Below are positions 17,083-25,311 of a stretch of DNA of 56,843 bases, piece after piece. Location: the NCBI RefSeq assembly GCF_001427905.1, contig NZ_LMEF01000031.1, positions 233,724 to 290,566 of the forward strand. Reading direction: 5' to 3'. Positions within the stretch are counted from its first letter, which is position 1; the number at the start of each line of letters is the position of its first letter. Source of the stretch: Flavobacterium sp. Root420 (GTDB taxonomy: Bacteria; Bacteroidota; Bacteroidia; Flavobacteriales; Flavobacteriaceae). The notes beneath the pieces were generated by a model, which was not told the DNA's origin, did not search any database, and saw nothing but the letters and a program-made list of their open reading frames with translations. Made by a program: the position numbers and the translations under genes.

Positions 17083-17685
17083 ATGAAAAGTAAATTTTTA
17101 ATTTTCCTGGGAATCATGGTGATGATTTCCTGTCAGAATAAAGAAAAACCAACATCAAAAAATATCATCAAAACCATTGCAGAAGATACGTTATCGAAAA
17201 CAGCGGCCGGTACCGCAGATTTAAGCGAAGCCCCTCCCAGAGATGATAAAGCAGTTGAGACGATCAGAAAACAGCTTTTAGTATTGCTGAAGAAAGATTT
17301 ACCGGCTATGACAAAAGACGATCGATATTTTTATTATGAAGCTTACGATTTAAATAACGATAAGAAAAACGAATATTTTGTTGGTTTCTCTAATCCTTAT
17401 TTCTGCGGAAGCGGAGGCTGTTCAGGATATATTTTAAATAACGACGGAAGTGTAATCAATTCTTTTACAGTAACTGACTTTCCTTTTTTTGTAGCAAATA
17501 CTTCTTCCGAAAAATTTAAGGATCTTATTGTAAAAAGTGGAAATACATTGCATTACCTAAAAATGATAAACAGAAAATACCCATCAAATCCATCGGTTCA
17601 GGAAAAATGGAAAGGCGATATTCCTAAGGAATCTCCTGTTGTTTTGGATATTTATTCTAAGAAATTGGAGAAGTATTCGTTTTAG
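17083..17685 (+). CDS. Hypothetical lipoprotein with EF-hand-like loop
   Basis: A 200-residue protein with a lipoprotein signal; the lipobox is MISC and Cys17 would be lipidated. The mature part has a disordered Thr/Lys-rich linker (20-60), then a domain with DLNNDKKNE (Asp89, Asn91, Asp93, Glu97). That spacing resembles a calcium-binding loop of VCBS/EF-hand type. Two cysteines (108 and 113) in a Gly-rich segment may form a disulfide. I do not recognise the family further. It is followed by a hairpin and the convergent toxin-antitoxin pair. Confidence 0.65.
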   Translation: MKSKFLIFLGIMVMISCQNKEKPTSKNIIKTIAEDTLSKTAAGTADLSEAPPRDDKAVETIRKQLLVLLKKDLPAMTKDDRYFYYEAYDLNNDKKNEYFVGFSNPYFCGSGGCSGYILNNDGSVINSFTVTDFPFFVANTSSEKFKDLIVKSGNTLHYLKMINRKYPSNPSVQEKWKGDIPKESPVVLDIYSKKLEKYSF

Positions 17686-17690
17686 ATAAA

Positions 17691-17719
17691 ACATAAAAAA
17701 CCCGACAGATTTTTTATGT
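17691..17719. terminator. A/T-stem hairpin with a CCCGACAG loop
   Basis: Arms ACATAAAAAA and TTTTTTATGT surround CCCGACAGA. On either strand it leaves a T-run, so it can end both the lipoprotein gene and the convergent toxin gene. The loop equals one arm of the palindromes at 17000-17045 and 18293-18322, as if half an element remains. Confidence 0.6.
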
Positions 17720-17722
17720 AGA

Positions 17723-18028
17723 CTACTTATTTAATATTTTATAAAGTACTTTAGGATTTCTGCGATTGTCCCAAAATGCTACAACGATTAATTCATTCGT
17801 AGTTATTTTGTAAAAGATATTATAATGTCCTAGTGTAGAAGTTCGAATATTAGGAAAATCTGTTTTAATATAAATTTCCGGATTAAGAGATAAAAACCGA
17901 ACTCTTTCCATTATTTCAACAATTAACTTTTTTGAATAAGTAGGTGATTTATTTCTTTTTTTCCAGTAACTTAATATTTTTCTTCTTTGTAAAACAGCAG
18001 TATTAGTCCAGATTATTTTGATAGCCAT
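17723..18028 (-). CDS. RelE/ParE-family toxin
   Basis: A 101-residue basic protein beginning IKIIWTNTAVLQRRKILSYW, with the family's typical sequence pattern (an N-terminal beta strand, helices with Arg/Lys, then GHYNIFYKITTNELIVVAFWDNRRNP). The end FWDNRRNP is typical of ParE-like toxins. Members either poison gyrase (ParE) or cleave mRNA on the ribosome (RelE); the FWDxRRxP ending favours the ParE side. It overlaps the antitoxin gene by 16 nt, so the two are translationally coupled. Confidence 0.88.
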   Translation of the reverse strand: MAIKIIWTNTAVLQRRKILSYWKKRNKSPTYSKKLIVEIMERVRFLSLNPEIYIKTDFPNIRTSTLGHYNIFYKITTNELIVVAFWDNRRNPKVLYKILNK

Positions 18029-18246
18029 TCTAAATCTTCTTTATCTAAATCTTCCTGAGAAATAACTCTGCCGTATTTAATGTCTTCTTCACTTTCCTTC
18101 AGCATATCTAATTCATATTGTTCAAATTGATAAACTTCAGAAGTATCTGCATTTTTTAAGAGATTTCTAATTTTTTCAAGTAAGCTTACATCCTCAATGT
18201 TTTTTAACCTGTCAAATATTTCTAGTTTTATTTCTAAAGTGCTCAT
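18013..18246 (-). CDS. Antitoxin of the ParE-type pair
   Basis: A 77-residue acidic protein starting MSTLEIKLEIFDRL. A longer frame begins 8 codons upstream, but this start fits the family better and leaves room for a promoter. The N-terminal half is helical with an LLEKIRNLLKN segment. The C-terminal half, EDIKYGRVISQEDLDKEDLEWL, is the acidic tail likely to wrap the toxin. It lies directly upstream of and overlaps the toxin gene, the standard type II order. Autorepression by the pair is usual but not shown here. Confidence 0.82.
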   Translation of the reverse strand: MSTLEIKLEIFDRLKNIEDVSLLEKIRNLLKNADTSEVYQFEQYELDMLKESEEDIKYGRVISQEDLDKEDLEWLSK

Positions 18247-18292
18247 AATTATACGATTTTGAGTGTTCAAAAGTTATGTAAATTTAATAAAA

Positions 18293-18322
18293 AGCCCGAC
18301 AAGTTTTAAAACCTGTCGGGCT
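18293..18322 (-). terminator. Terminator of lysS
   Basis: Read on the minus strand, AGCCCGACA and TGTCGGGCT pair around a short A/T loop and are followed by TTTTTATT. It lies 28 nt past the lysS stop and separates lysS from the toxin-antitoxin pair. Confidence 0.85.
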
Positions 18323-18349
18323 ATATTATGATAAAATAAGATTAAAAAA

Positions 18350-20053
18350 CTATTCCACCAATTCAACTGTCTTAAACTCACCTTCAATAGCAACTTTAGT
18401 CAAGCCATGTTTAGATAAATTTTTCATGGACGCATCCCATTTTTTACCACTTAAATTCGCAGTAATTTTTAATTGCTGAAGATCCATTTTATTTTCATTT
18501 CCTTTCAATAAATCCACGATAAATTTCTCTTCATCAGACAATTCAATCGAAGCTTGTTTTTTTTCCGGACGCATTTGCGGAAACAATAAAACTTCCTGAA
18601 TTGATGCATTGTTTGTTAAATACATAATCAAACGATCCATACCAATTCCCATTCCAGATGTTGGAGGCATACCGTATTCTAAAGCTCTTAAAAAGTCTTC
18701 ATCAATAATTCCGTTTGCTTCATCATCACCTTTTTCAGACAAACGCATTTGGTCTTCAAAACGCTCACGTTGATCAATTGGGTCATTCAGTTCAGAATAA
18801 GCATTTGCAATTTCCTTACCACAAACCATCAATTCAAAACGCTCTGTAAGTTCTGGATTGTCTCGGTGTTCTTTACATAAAGGCGACATTTCTTTAGGAT
18901 AATCCGTAATGAAAGTTGGCTGAATATAATTTCCTTCACATTTAGCGCCAAAAATTTCATCAATCAATTTTCCTTTCCCCATTGTTTTATCAACGTCAAT
19001 TCCCATTCCTCTCGCAGCTTCAAACAATTCGTCTTCGCTTTTTCCTGAGATATCAAAACCAGTAAAATGTTTGATAGAATCCGTCATGGTAACACGGGCG
19101 TAAGGCGCTTTAAAATTGATTTTGTGCTCGCCAAAAGTAACTTCGCTGGTACCGTTTACGGCAATCGCGCAATGCTCAAGCAAACCTTCAGCAAATTCCA
19201 TCATCCAGTTGTAGTCTTTGTAGGCTACATATATTTCCATAGCGGTAAATTCAGGATTATGCGTTCTGTCCATTCCTTCATTTCTAAAGTTTTTAGAGAA
19301 CTCATAAACACCTTCAAAACCACCAACAATTAATCTTTTCAAATACAATTCATTTGCAATACGCATGTAAAGCGGAATATCAAGCGAATTATGGTGCGTA
19401 GTAAACGGACGCGCCGCAGCACCACCCGGGATAGGCTGTAAAACCGGAGTTTCAACCTCAAGATACCCAGCATCGTTAAAATAACCACGCATAGCGCTAA
19501 ACAACTTCGTACGTTTGATGAAAGTGTCTTTAACGTGTTGATTCACAGTTAAATCTACATAACGCATTCTGTAACGCAATTCAGGATCATTAAACGCATC
19601 GTGAACATTTCCGTCTTCATCCGTTTTTGGCAAAGGAAGCGGACGAAGTGTTTTACTTAAAAAAGTAAATCCGTCAACACGAATACATTGTGCACCCACT
19701 TTCGTGGTAAACAATTCTCCTTCAATACCAATAAAATCCCCTAAATCAGTTAATTTTTTAAAAACCGTATTGTACAATGTTTTATCCTCTCCAACGCACA
19801 AAACATCGCGATTCACGTACAATTGCAAACGACCTTCGCTATCCTGCAATTCAGCGAAACATGCTTTTCCCTGATCACGAACACTCATCAAACGTCCCGC
19901 AACGATCACCTTCTTACCTTCTTCAAAAGACTCCTTCACTTGCTTTGAAGTATGATTTACTGGAAAAAGATTAGCAGGATAAGGATTGATTCCTAAGTTG
20001 CGTAAGTTTTGAAGTTTTTCTCTTCTAATGATTTCTTGTTCTGATAATGCCAT
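18350..20053 (-). CDS. lysS: Lysyl-tRNA synthetase, class II
   Basis: A 567-residue enzyme that charges tRNA-Lys. The start MALSEQEIIRREKL is used because an upstream ATG would place the promoter inside the gene. An N-terminal OB fold (about 50-160) is followed by the class II core, with motif 2 as FRNEGMDRTHNPEFT and motif 3 as GMGIGMDRLIMY. About 55 extra C-terminal residues (from about 513) beyond the usual end form a small charged domain with ANLSGKKWDASMKNLSKHGL. A -7 box lies 24 nt upstream. Confidence 0.96.
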   Translation of the reverse strand: MALSEQEIIRREKLQNLRNLGINPYPANLFPVNHTSKQVKESFEEGKKVIVAGRLMSVRDQGKACFAELQDSEGRLQLYVNRDVLCVGEDKTLYNTVFKKLTDLGDFIGIEGELFTTKVGAQCIRVDGFTFLSKTLRPLPLPKTDEDGNVHDAFNDPELRYRMRYVDLTVNQHVKDTFIKRTKLFSAMRGYFNDAGYLEVETPVLQPIPGGAAARPFTTHHNSLDIPLYMRIANELYLKRLIVGGFEGVYEFSKNFRNEGMDRTHNPEFTAMEIYVAYKDYNWMMEFAEGLLEHCAIAVNGTSEVTFGEHKINFKAPYARVTMTDSIKHFTGFDISGKSEDELFEAARGMGIDVDKTMGKGKLIDEIFGAKCEGNYIQPTFITDYPKEMSPLCKEHRDNPELTERFELMVCGKEIANAYSELNDPIDQRERFEDQMRLSEKGDDEANGIIDEDFLRALEYGMPPTSGMGIGMDRLIMYLTNNASIQEVLLFPQMRPEKKQASIELSDEEKFIVDLLKGNENKMDLQQLKITANLSGKKWDASMKNLSKHGLTKVAIEGEFKTVELVE

Positions 20054-20076
20054 TTTGTGCTCTTTTTTTAAGTCTG

Positions 20077-20084
20077 CAAAGATA
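20077..20084 (-). promoter_or_regulatory. Probable -7 promoter box of lysS
   Basis: On the minus strand TATCTTTG followed by C fits TAnnTTTG. It supports the downstream start codon at 20053. No good -33 TTG was seen. Confidence 0.55.
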
Positions 20085-20159
20085 AAGAAAAGAATGTACA
20101 TTTCAGAATGCAGTTTTTAGATTTTTTGAAGCAGAAAATTATAGTATTTCAATCACCTT

Positions 20160-20229
20160 CAGTCCCGCTATCCGCTTGTATCTTTTTTGCAGAAAAAGCA
20201 AAAAAGGATACCGCTTCTATCGGGGCTAG
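20160..20229. repeat. Intergenic inverted-repeat element, copy 2
   Basis: Outer arms AGTCCCG and CGGGGCT are followed inside by CTATCCGCTTGTATC, as in copy 1 at 290-377. The inside then forms a long hairpin, with TTTTTTGC pairing with GCAAAAAA. This element is shorter than copy 1 because it lacks the inner CCCGAAGCCTCGGG palindrome. Confidence 0.7.
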
Positions 20230-20270
20230 ATTAGAAGTTTTAGTTTTCAAAAGAAGTTTTAGTTGGAGTA

Positions 20271-20373
20271 TTTGTCATTGCGAGGAACGAAGCAATCACA
20301 CGATCTAAATCAAATTAGAATAAAATAGAAATAGACAATCAAATGAGATTGCTTCGTTCCTCGCAATGACAAA
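20271..20373. repeat. 27-bp perfect inverted repeat containing CATTGCGAGGAACGAAGC
   Basis: Arms 20271-20297 and 20347-20373 are perfectly complementary and enclose 49 nt of AT-rich sequence. From memory, a GTCATTGCGAGGAACGAAGC core recurs in intergenic regions of many bacterial genomes. It sits between lysS and the lipoprotein pair. The remaining sequence up to 20424 is a degenerate tandem repeat of the type CCTCAGAA. Confidence 0.8.
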
Positions 20374-20424
20374 CAAAAAAACCTCAGTATCTTAGCATCT
20401 CAGAACCTCAGAACCTTCAAAAAA

Positions 20425-21153
20425 ATGAACTATATAAAAGCCCTTTTACTCTTACTCTTGGTCTCAAGCTGCCAAATCACCGAAACTATAAACATCAATC
20501 CAGATGGAAGCGGAAGTATTGAAGTTTTTCAATTACGAGACGAAAACAGTTATTTACAATTAGGACGTCCTCTTTCAGGCTCGGAAAAATTTACAGATAC
20601 ACTATTTGTTTTTCAGGATTATATCACAAAATATGCAGCAACATTTGTGAAATTTAATAAAGCGGATCAGGCGCTGTTTCGGGCACATGCCAACGTTAAA
20701 ATGCATGTAAAACTAGATCCCATTCAAATGGAAAATTTTAATGTAATTTCTTCTGACTTTAAAAAAATAGAAGAATTACCGAATGTTTATGAAAGCCTTA
20801 GTTTGGCAAATTCTTTAAAAGAGAATTATCCGGTTTCAAAGGAATTTTTTAAAATAAAATATACTTTCGATGGGCTTACTTTTAAAAGGAATTTAGTTAT
20901 TGTTGATCAGGAAGAGTTTGATCGCAATAAAAAAATGCTTGAAGAAAGAAAAAAAACGTACGCTAAACATAAACTAGTACAATCCTATACTTTAAAATAT
21001 CATTTTCCTGGAAAAATAAAATCAGTTTCGAATGAAAAAGCAATTCTTAGTCCTGATAAAAAATCATTAATATTAGAATTTCAACTTTCAGATTGTTTGC
21101 AAAATCCTGAAATGACGAATTTAGAAGTAATTTTGGAGCCAAGTAGTAATTAA
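20425..21153 (+). CDS. Hypothetical lipoprotein, first of two tandem paralogues
   Basis: A 242-residue protein with a lipoprotein signal; the lipobox VSSC makes Cys16 the anchor. The mature start ITETININPDGSGSIEV resembles that of the next gene's product (FTENMYINDNGAGKFSV). The C-terminal parts also match: YTLKYHFPGKIKSVSNEKAILSPD here and YIIKYHFPKPVKKVSNANALFSED there. Both are therefore likely duplicates with an extracytoplasmic beta-rich fold. No catalytic motif is seen and I do not know the function. Confidence 0.7.
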   Translation: MNYIKALLLLLLVSSCQITETININPDGSGSIEVFQLRDENSYLQLGRPLSGSEKFTDTLFVFQDYITKYAATFVKFNKADQALFRAHANVKMHVKLDPIQMENFNVISSDFKKIEELPNVYESLSLANSLKENYPVSKEFFKIKYTFDGLTFKRNLVIVDQEEFDRNKKMLEERKKTYAKHKLVQSYTLKYHFPGKIKSVSNEKAILSPDKKSLILEFQLSDCLQNPEMTNLEVILEPSSN

Positions 21154-21231
21154 AAATAATAGTAAAAGAGATGTAAGGTCATTCAATAAAAACTCAGAAC
21201 CTCAGAGCCTTTAAAAATAAAATAGAGTTCG

Positions 21232-21239
21232 TATCTTTG
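21232..21239 (+). promoter_or_regulatory. Probable -7 box of the second lipoprotein gene
   Basis: TATCTTTG matches TAnnTTTG and lies 15 nt before the ATG at 21254, leaving a very short leader. A -33 TTG is not evident. Confidence 0.5.
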
Positions 21240-21253
21240 ATAAAAAATTAACC

Positions 21254-22009
21254 ATGATGAAATTATATAAATTACTTAGTTTTTCTTTTTTATTGGCAAC
21301 ACTAACAAGTTGCACTTTTACTGAAAACATGTATATCAATGATAACGGAGCCGGAAAATTCTCTGTAGACATAGACGGTTCGGCTTTAATGGAAATGGCA
21401 GGCGATCAACTCGGAAATCAAATGGGAGCTGATGCTAAAAAAAATGTCGATTCTACTTTTACCTTCAAACAATTAATTGCTGAAAAACAAGATAGTATTT
21501 CAAAATTATCACCTGAAGCTCAAAAGGAAATTAAAAAATTAGAAAATTTTGTGTTCAATATAAAGATGAACGGAGAGCAAAAACAGTTTTTAATGAACAT
21601 TGCAACTGATTTTAAAAGTGTAAATGAATTGCAGGATATATTACAATCTATGAGCGCTCTTCAAAAACTGGAAGGCGGAAATGCTCCTTCAACTCCGTTT
21701 GGAGGCTTAGGAGATAATAAAAGTAAATTGAGCTATACATACGACGGAAAGAAATTTACGCGTGAAGCAATCATAGACAAGCAAAAAATTACTGAGAAAG
21801 TCGCTGATTCTACAGCAGATATGTCTAAAATGATGTTTGCTTCGTCAAACTATATTATTAAATATCATTTTCCTAAACCTGTAAAAAAGGTGTCCAACGC
21901 AAATGCATTGTTTAGCGAGGATAGAAAAACAATTACAATTCAATACCCTTTCACGGATTATATGGAGAATCCTGACAAACTCAACTTTGATGTCGAGTTT
22001 GAAAAATAA
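21254..22009 (+). CDS. Hypothetical lipoprotein, second of two tandem paralogues
   Basis: A 251-residue protein with lipobox LTSC (Cys20). It is paralogous to the product of 20425-21153, with the shared start and end blocks described there. Its middle part holds a hydrophilic helical insert (about 55-150) rich in Lys, Gln and Ser and a GGLGDNKSKL loop. It is 5 nt from lipB, so the two are probably cotranscribed. The start could be either of two consecutive ATG codons. Function unknown. Confidence 0.7.
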   Translation: MMKLYKLLSFSFLLATLTSCTFTENMYINDNGAGKFSVDIDGSALMEMAGDQLGNQMGADAKKNVDSTFTFKQLIAEKQDSISKLSPEAQKEIKKLENFVFNIKMNGEQKQFLMNIATDFKSVNELQDILQSMSALQKLEGGNAPSTPFGGLGDNKSKLSYTYDGKKFTREAIIDKQKITEKVADSTADMSKMMFASSNYIIKYHFPKPVKKVSNANALFSEDRKTITIQYPFTDYMENPDKLNFDVEFEK

Positions 22010-22014
22010 TAAAA

Positions 22015-22713
22015 ATGAATAAAAAAATCCAACTTCAAGATTTAGGAAGTAAAGATTATAAATCGACCTGGGAATATCAGGAAGAACTTTTCAAAGATAT
22101 AGTCGACTTAAAAATCAAAAACAGAAGAGAAGAACTAGAATTAGAGACACCCAACTATTTACTTTTCGTCGAACATCCACACGTTTATACTTTAGGTAAA
22201 AGCGGTGATTTAGAGAACTTATTATTAAACGAAAAACAACTCGAAGCCAAAGGAGCGACTTTCTATAAAATCAATCGTGGCGGCGATATCACCTATCATG
22301 GTCCAGGACAAATTGTAGGCTATCCAATTTTGGATTTAGAAAATTTCTTTACCGATATCCATAAATATTTACGTTTTCTGGAAGAATCGATTATTCTGAC
22401 TTTAGAAGAATACGGTTTAAAATGCGGAAGAAGCGAAGGTGAGACAGGAGTTTGGCTAGATGTTGGAACTCCGTTTGCGCGCAAAATATGTGCGCTTGGT
22501 GTTCGTGCCTCACGCTGGGTAACCATGCACGGATTTGCTTTAAATGTAAATGTCGATTTAGGTTATTTTGATAATATTATTCCGTGTGGAATTCGTGGAA
22601 AAGGTGTTACATCCTTACAAGTAGAACTTGGCGTTGAAAAAGTAGATGAAGACGAAGTAAAAGCCAAAATAATCAAACATTTGACTCAATTGTTTGAAGC
22701 CGAATTTGTTTAG
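22015..22713 (+). CDS. lipB: Octanoyltransferase (lipoyl/octanoyl protein ligase)
   Basis: A 232-residue enzyme that moves octanoyl groups from acyl carrier protein to lipoyl domains, the first step of lipoate synthesis. The catalytic pair is Cys191 in IIPCGI and Lys157 in RKICALGVRASRWVTMHG. RGGDITYHGPGQIVGYP is the other signature block. The length is normal. lipA is not next to it. It follows the lipoprotein gene by 5 nt. Confidence 0.96.
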   Translation: MNKKIQLQDLGSKDYKSTWEYQEELFKDIVDLKIKNRREELELETPNYLLFVEHPHVYTLGKSGDLENLLLNEKQLEAKGATFYKINRGGDITYHGPGQIVGYPILDLENFFTDIHKYLRFLEESIILTLEEYGLKCGRSEGETGVWLDVGTPFARKICALGVRASRWVTMHGFALNVNVDLGYFDNIIPCGIRGKGVTSLQVELGVEKVDEDEVKAKIIKHLTQLFEAEFV

Positions 22714-22740
22714 AAAATAGCTTTTAAAATATAAAATAGT

Positions 22741-23559
22741 ATGAAAAATGCTGAAGAAAATAACAATTATAGAATTGCTGTTCCTTCAGCATTTAAAACT
22801 GTTTTTTCTCATTTTTATTTCGCAGAAAATAAAACCGATTTTCCCATCACAAAAACCTTATTGCCGAGTTTTCAAACCATTTTAGTTTTTAATTTCGGTA
22901 CAAAATCGGTTTTAAGATCAAATCAAAATACTATTCTTGAAGTCGAAAAATGTATTGTTTTAGGTCCAATAAAACAGGCTTTCGATTATACATTAGAGCC
23001 AAATTCAGAAATTTTAGTTGCTAATTTTAAAGAAGATGCTTTTTATAGATTCTTCGGAAATGCACTATTTGATGCTTTGCCAATTCATCCGGATGCTTTA
23101 ATTCAGGAAAATTGTTTCAGCCTATTATGGGAAGAACTTCAAAGTATTCCTGACCCTACGCAAAGAGTGGCTTATATTTTAGATTTCTGCAAACCCTATA
23201 TCAGAGAACAAAGCAAAATAACCACACTTTTGACCGATTTTAAAGAAGAAAATCTAAATCCGATAAAAACAATTGCTACACAGGTAAATCAGACAGAAAG
23301 AAACATTCAGCTGAATCAGAAAAAGGTTTTTGGCTACACCATTAAAGAAGCTAATCGCTACGAAAGGTTTTTAAAAGCGATTACCGAAATCGAAAAAAAC
23401 ATTGAAAGTCATTCTAAAACAGATTGGTTAACCATCGTTAATGAATGCGGTTATTATGACCAAAGTCAGCTCATTCATGACTTTAAATTTTATATGAATA
23501 TTTCTCCAACAAAATATTTAAAATTTCAAAACGATATCTGCAGTTCAAAAATAGAATAA
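22741..23559 (+). CDS. AraC-family transcriptional regulator
   Basis: A 272-residue protein. The N-terminal about 150 residues form a sensor domain with cupin-like strands (LPSFQTILVFNFG, ...ILEVEKCIVLGPIKQAFDYTL). The C-terminal about 100 residues form the AraC DNA-binding domain, ending YYDQSQLIHDFKFYMNISPTKYLKFQ, the second helix-turn-helix. The first helix-turn-helix is less conserved. It is followed on the same strand by an oxidoreductase gene that has its own promoter, a likely target. Confidence 0.85.
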   Translation: MKNAEENNNYRIAVPSAFKTVFSHFYFAENKTDFPITKTLLPSFQTILVFNFGTKSVLRSNQNTILEVEKCIVLGPIKQAFDYTLEPNSEILVANFKEDAFYRFFGNALFDALPIHPDALIQENCFSLLWEELQSIPDPTQRVAYILDFCKPYIREQSKITTLLTDFKEENLNPIKTIATQVNQTERNIQLNQKKVFGYTIKEANRYERFLKAITEIEKNIESHSKTDWLTIVNECGYYDQSQLIHDFKFYMNISPTKYLKFQNDICSSKIE

Positions 23560-23580
23560 AGCAATTTCGTTTTCTTACAA

Positions 23581-23609
23581 TTGTAGCCCAAGCTTGCGTT
23601 TTACATTTG
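23581..23609 (+). promoter_or_regulatory. Promoter of the NAD(P)H oxidoreductase gene
   Basis: TTG (23581-23583), 18 nt, then TACATTTG (23602-23609), an exact consensus. Transcription should begin about 25 nt before the ATG at 23638. The AraC-type regulator just upstream may act here. Confidence 0.75.
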
Positions 23610-23637
23610 TCATGTTCAATCTTAAAAAATAGAAAAC

Positions 23638-24237
23638 ATGAAAAATTTAATTATTTATACGCATCCAAATCCAGCTAGTTTAAATCATTTCTTCAAACAA
23701 ACTGTTCTTGAAAGTTTGGAAAAATTCGGGGAAGAAATCATTCTTCGTGATTTAAATGAAATCAATTTTAATCCGGTTCTCTCTTTAGAAGATATGAACG
23801 GACAAAGAATGGGAAAAGTTACTGAAGATGTCCAAACAGAACAGGATTTTATTACTTGGGCAGATCGTATTATTTTTATTTATCCAATTTGGTGGACGGG
23901 AATGCCGGCCATTATGAAAGGTTATATTGACCGTGTTTTCAGTTACGGATTTGCTTACCGATACGATCAGGGTGTTCAAAAAGGATTGTTATCAGGCAAA
24001 AGTACTATCATTATCAATTCGCATGGGAAATCGAATGCAGAATATGCAGAAAGCGGATTGGATAAAGCTTTAGCCTTAACTTCTGATACTGGAATTTTTA
24101 ATTATTGCGGTTTAAAAATTCAGCAACATTTTTATTTTGATAAAGCGGATAGAGCTTCCGCAGAAAGCATTTTAGAATGGAAAAATGAGATTATAACTGT
24201 TTTTAAATCCAGTAATGAGCCAGTTGCTTTTGAATAG
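23638..24237 (+). CDS. NAD(P)H-dependent oxidoreductase, flavodoxin-fold
   Basis: A 199-residue flavoprotein of the NQO1/KefF/MdaB type. It opens with NLIIYTHPNPASLNHFFKQTV, the FMN/FAD phosphate-binding start. IIFIYPIWWTGMPAIMKGYIDRVFSYGFAY (about 79-108) is the family signature that binds flavin and quinone. Such enzymes reduce quinones or other electrophiles with NAD(P)H in the cytosol. Pairing with an AraC regulator suggests induction by an electrophile, which is inference. Confidence 0.9.
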   Translation: MKNLIIYTHPNPASLNHFFKQTVLESLEKFGEEIILRDLNEINFNPVLSLEDMNGQRMGKVTEDVQTEQDFITWADRIIFIYPIWWTGMPAIMKGYIDRVFSYGFAYRYDQGVQKGLLSGKSTIIINSHGKSNAEYAESGLDKALALTSDTGIFNYCGLKIQQHFYFDKADRASAESILEWKNEIITVFKSSNEPVAFE

Positions 24238-24352
24238 AAATTTATTATAAAAGAGAATATTGCAAAAAATGTAAAAATGCATTTGTAAAAGCCAGGATTT
24301 TGAATGGATCGCAAATTATGAAAGTACAGGTGATTTTCTAATGTTTTTGTGG

Positions 24353-24360
24353 TAAATTTG
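24353..24360 (+). promoter_or_regulatory. Probable -7 box upstream of the SnoaL-like gene
   Basis: TAAATTTG matches TAnnTTTG, 47 nt before the ATG at 24408. No clear -33 TTG. Confidence 0.45.
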
Positions 24361-24407
24361 GATTAATACTTTTTAGGGAGAATCTTAACCAATCTAATTT
24401 TGAGCTT

Positions 24408-25259
24408 ATGAGAAAAATCTACTTTCTTTGTTTCCTTTTTTTCTTAAACAATGTTTTTGCTCAAAAGAAGGATAAATTAAATCCCATTGCTGTTTATGAA
24501 AAAGTGTGGCAGGAACATAACAGTGATGTCCGACTGAAATTGATAAAAACAATTTGGTTAGACGACAGTACTTTTGAAGATCCTTCTGCGTCTATAAAAG
24601 GCGCAGTTGCATTGAACAATGTCATTAATGAATTTTACAAAAAATTTCCCGATGCTATATTGACTTCAGGTTCAAAAGTAGTAAAAGACAATTATGTAAC
24701 CTGGGATTGGAAAATTCTGGATTCAAAAAATAAGCTGATCATGGCGGGCCGGGATTTTGCCCGATTAAACGGAAAAGGTCAGGTAAGCAAAATTATTGGC
24801 TTTTGGGATCAGGGAGTTACCTTGTCGGAGTCTGAAATTCTAAAAAACCTTGAAACGGATAATTTTAAAGTTGTAGCTAAATATTACGAATGTCTTTTTA
24901 AAACAAGAGACTTTAACGTTATGGCGACCATAATTGAAGAAGGAGCAATCTATAGTCAGGCAGAAGGTTTGCCGTATGGCGGAACTTATGTAGGTTTTAA
25001 TGAATGGACAAAAATGTATGCAAAATCAAGTGAGTTTTTTGATCTGGAAATAGAAAAAGAACCGGTTTATTTTAGCGATGCTACCAAAAATGAAGTGATT
25101 ATTTATTTCACTATAAAATGCAAAGCAAAAAAATCAGGCAAAACTCTTTCGATGCCAATTTCAGAACATTTTGATGTGAAGAATGGAAAAATTACAGCAA
25201 TCCGGTCTTTTTATTTTGATACCAAACAATTTGCAGAATTTTTAAGAAGTAAAAAGTAA
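24408..25259 (+). CDS. Secreted protein with two SnoaL/NTF2-like domains
   Basis: A 283-residue protein with a signal peptide (1-18, ending VFAQ). Two similar alpha+beta cone domains follow. The first is about 25-148, with SFEDPSASIKGAVALNNVINEF-like features and GKGQVSKIIGFWDQG at its end. The second is about 155-280, with GAIYSQAEGLPYGGTYVGFNEW and NGKITAIRSFYFDT at its end. Such domains bind small hydrophobic molecules or catalyse ring and dehydration reactions. No active-site residue can be assigned, so the function is unknown. A terminator follows at 25281-25311. Confidence 0.75.
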   Translation: MRKIYFLCFLFFLNNVFAQKKDKLNPIAVYEKVWQEHNSDVRLKLIKTIWLDDSTFEDPSASIKGAVALNNVINEFYKKFPDAILTSGSKVVKDNYVTWDWKILDSKNKLIMAGRDFARLNGKGQVSKIIGFWDQGVTLSESEILKNLETDNFKVVAKYYECLFKTRDFNVMATIIEEGAIYSQAEGLPYGGTYVGFNEWTKMYAKSSEFFDLEIEKEPVYFSDATKNEVIIYFTIKCKAKKSGKTLSMPISEHFDVKNGKITAIRSFYFDTKQFAEFLRSKK

Positions 25260-25280
25260 ATTATATTTTAAAATTATAAA

Positions 25281-25311
25281 AAAAGGTTTATCGATTTGTG
25301 ATAAGCCTTTT
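25281..25311. terminator. Bidirectional terminator between the SnoaL-like gene and rnhB
   Basis: AAAAGGTTTATC and GATAAGCCTTTT pair with one G-T wobble around a 7-nt loop. It overlaps the rnhB stop codon, so the two convergent genes share it. Confidence 0.85.

Noticed and set aside
18247..18270. Longer antitoxin start eight codons upstream
   Set aside because: The extension (NTQNRII) is not like the family and would cover the likely promoter region.
20108..20308. 66-codon plus-strand frame after lysS
   Set aside because: It is made of the repeat elements at 20160-20229 and 20271-20297 and not a gene.
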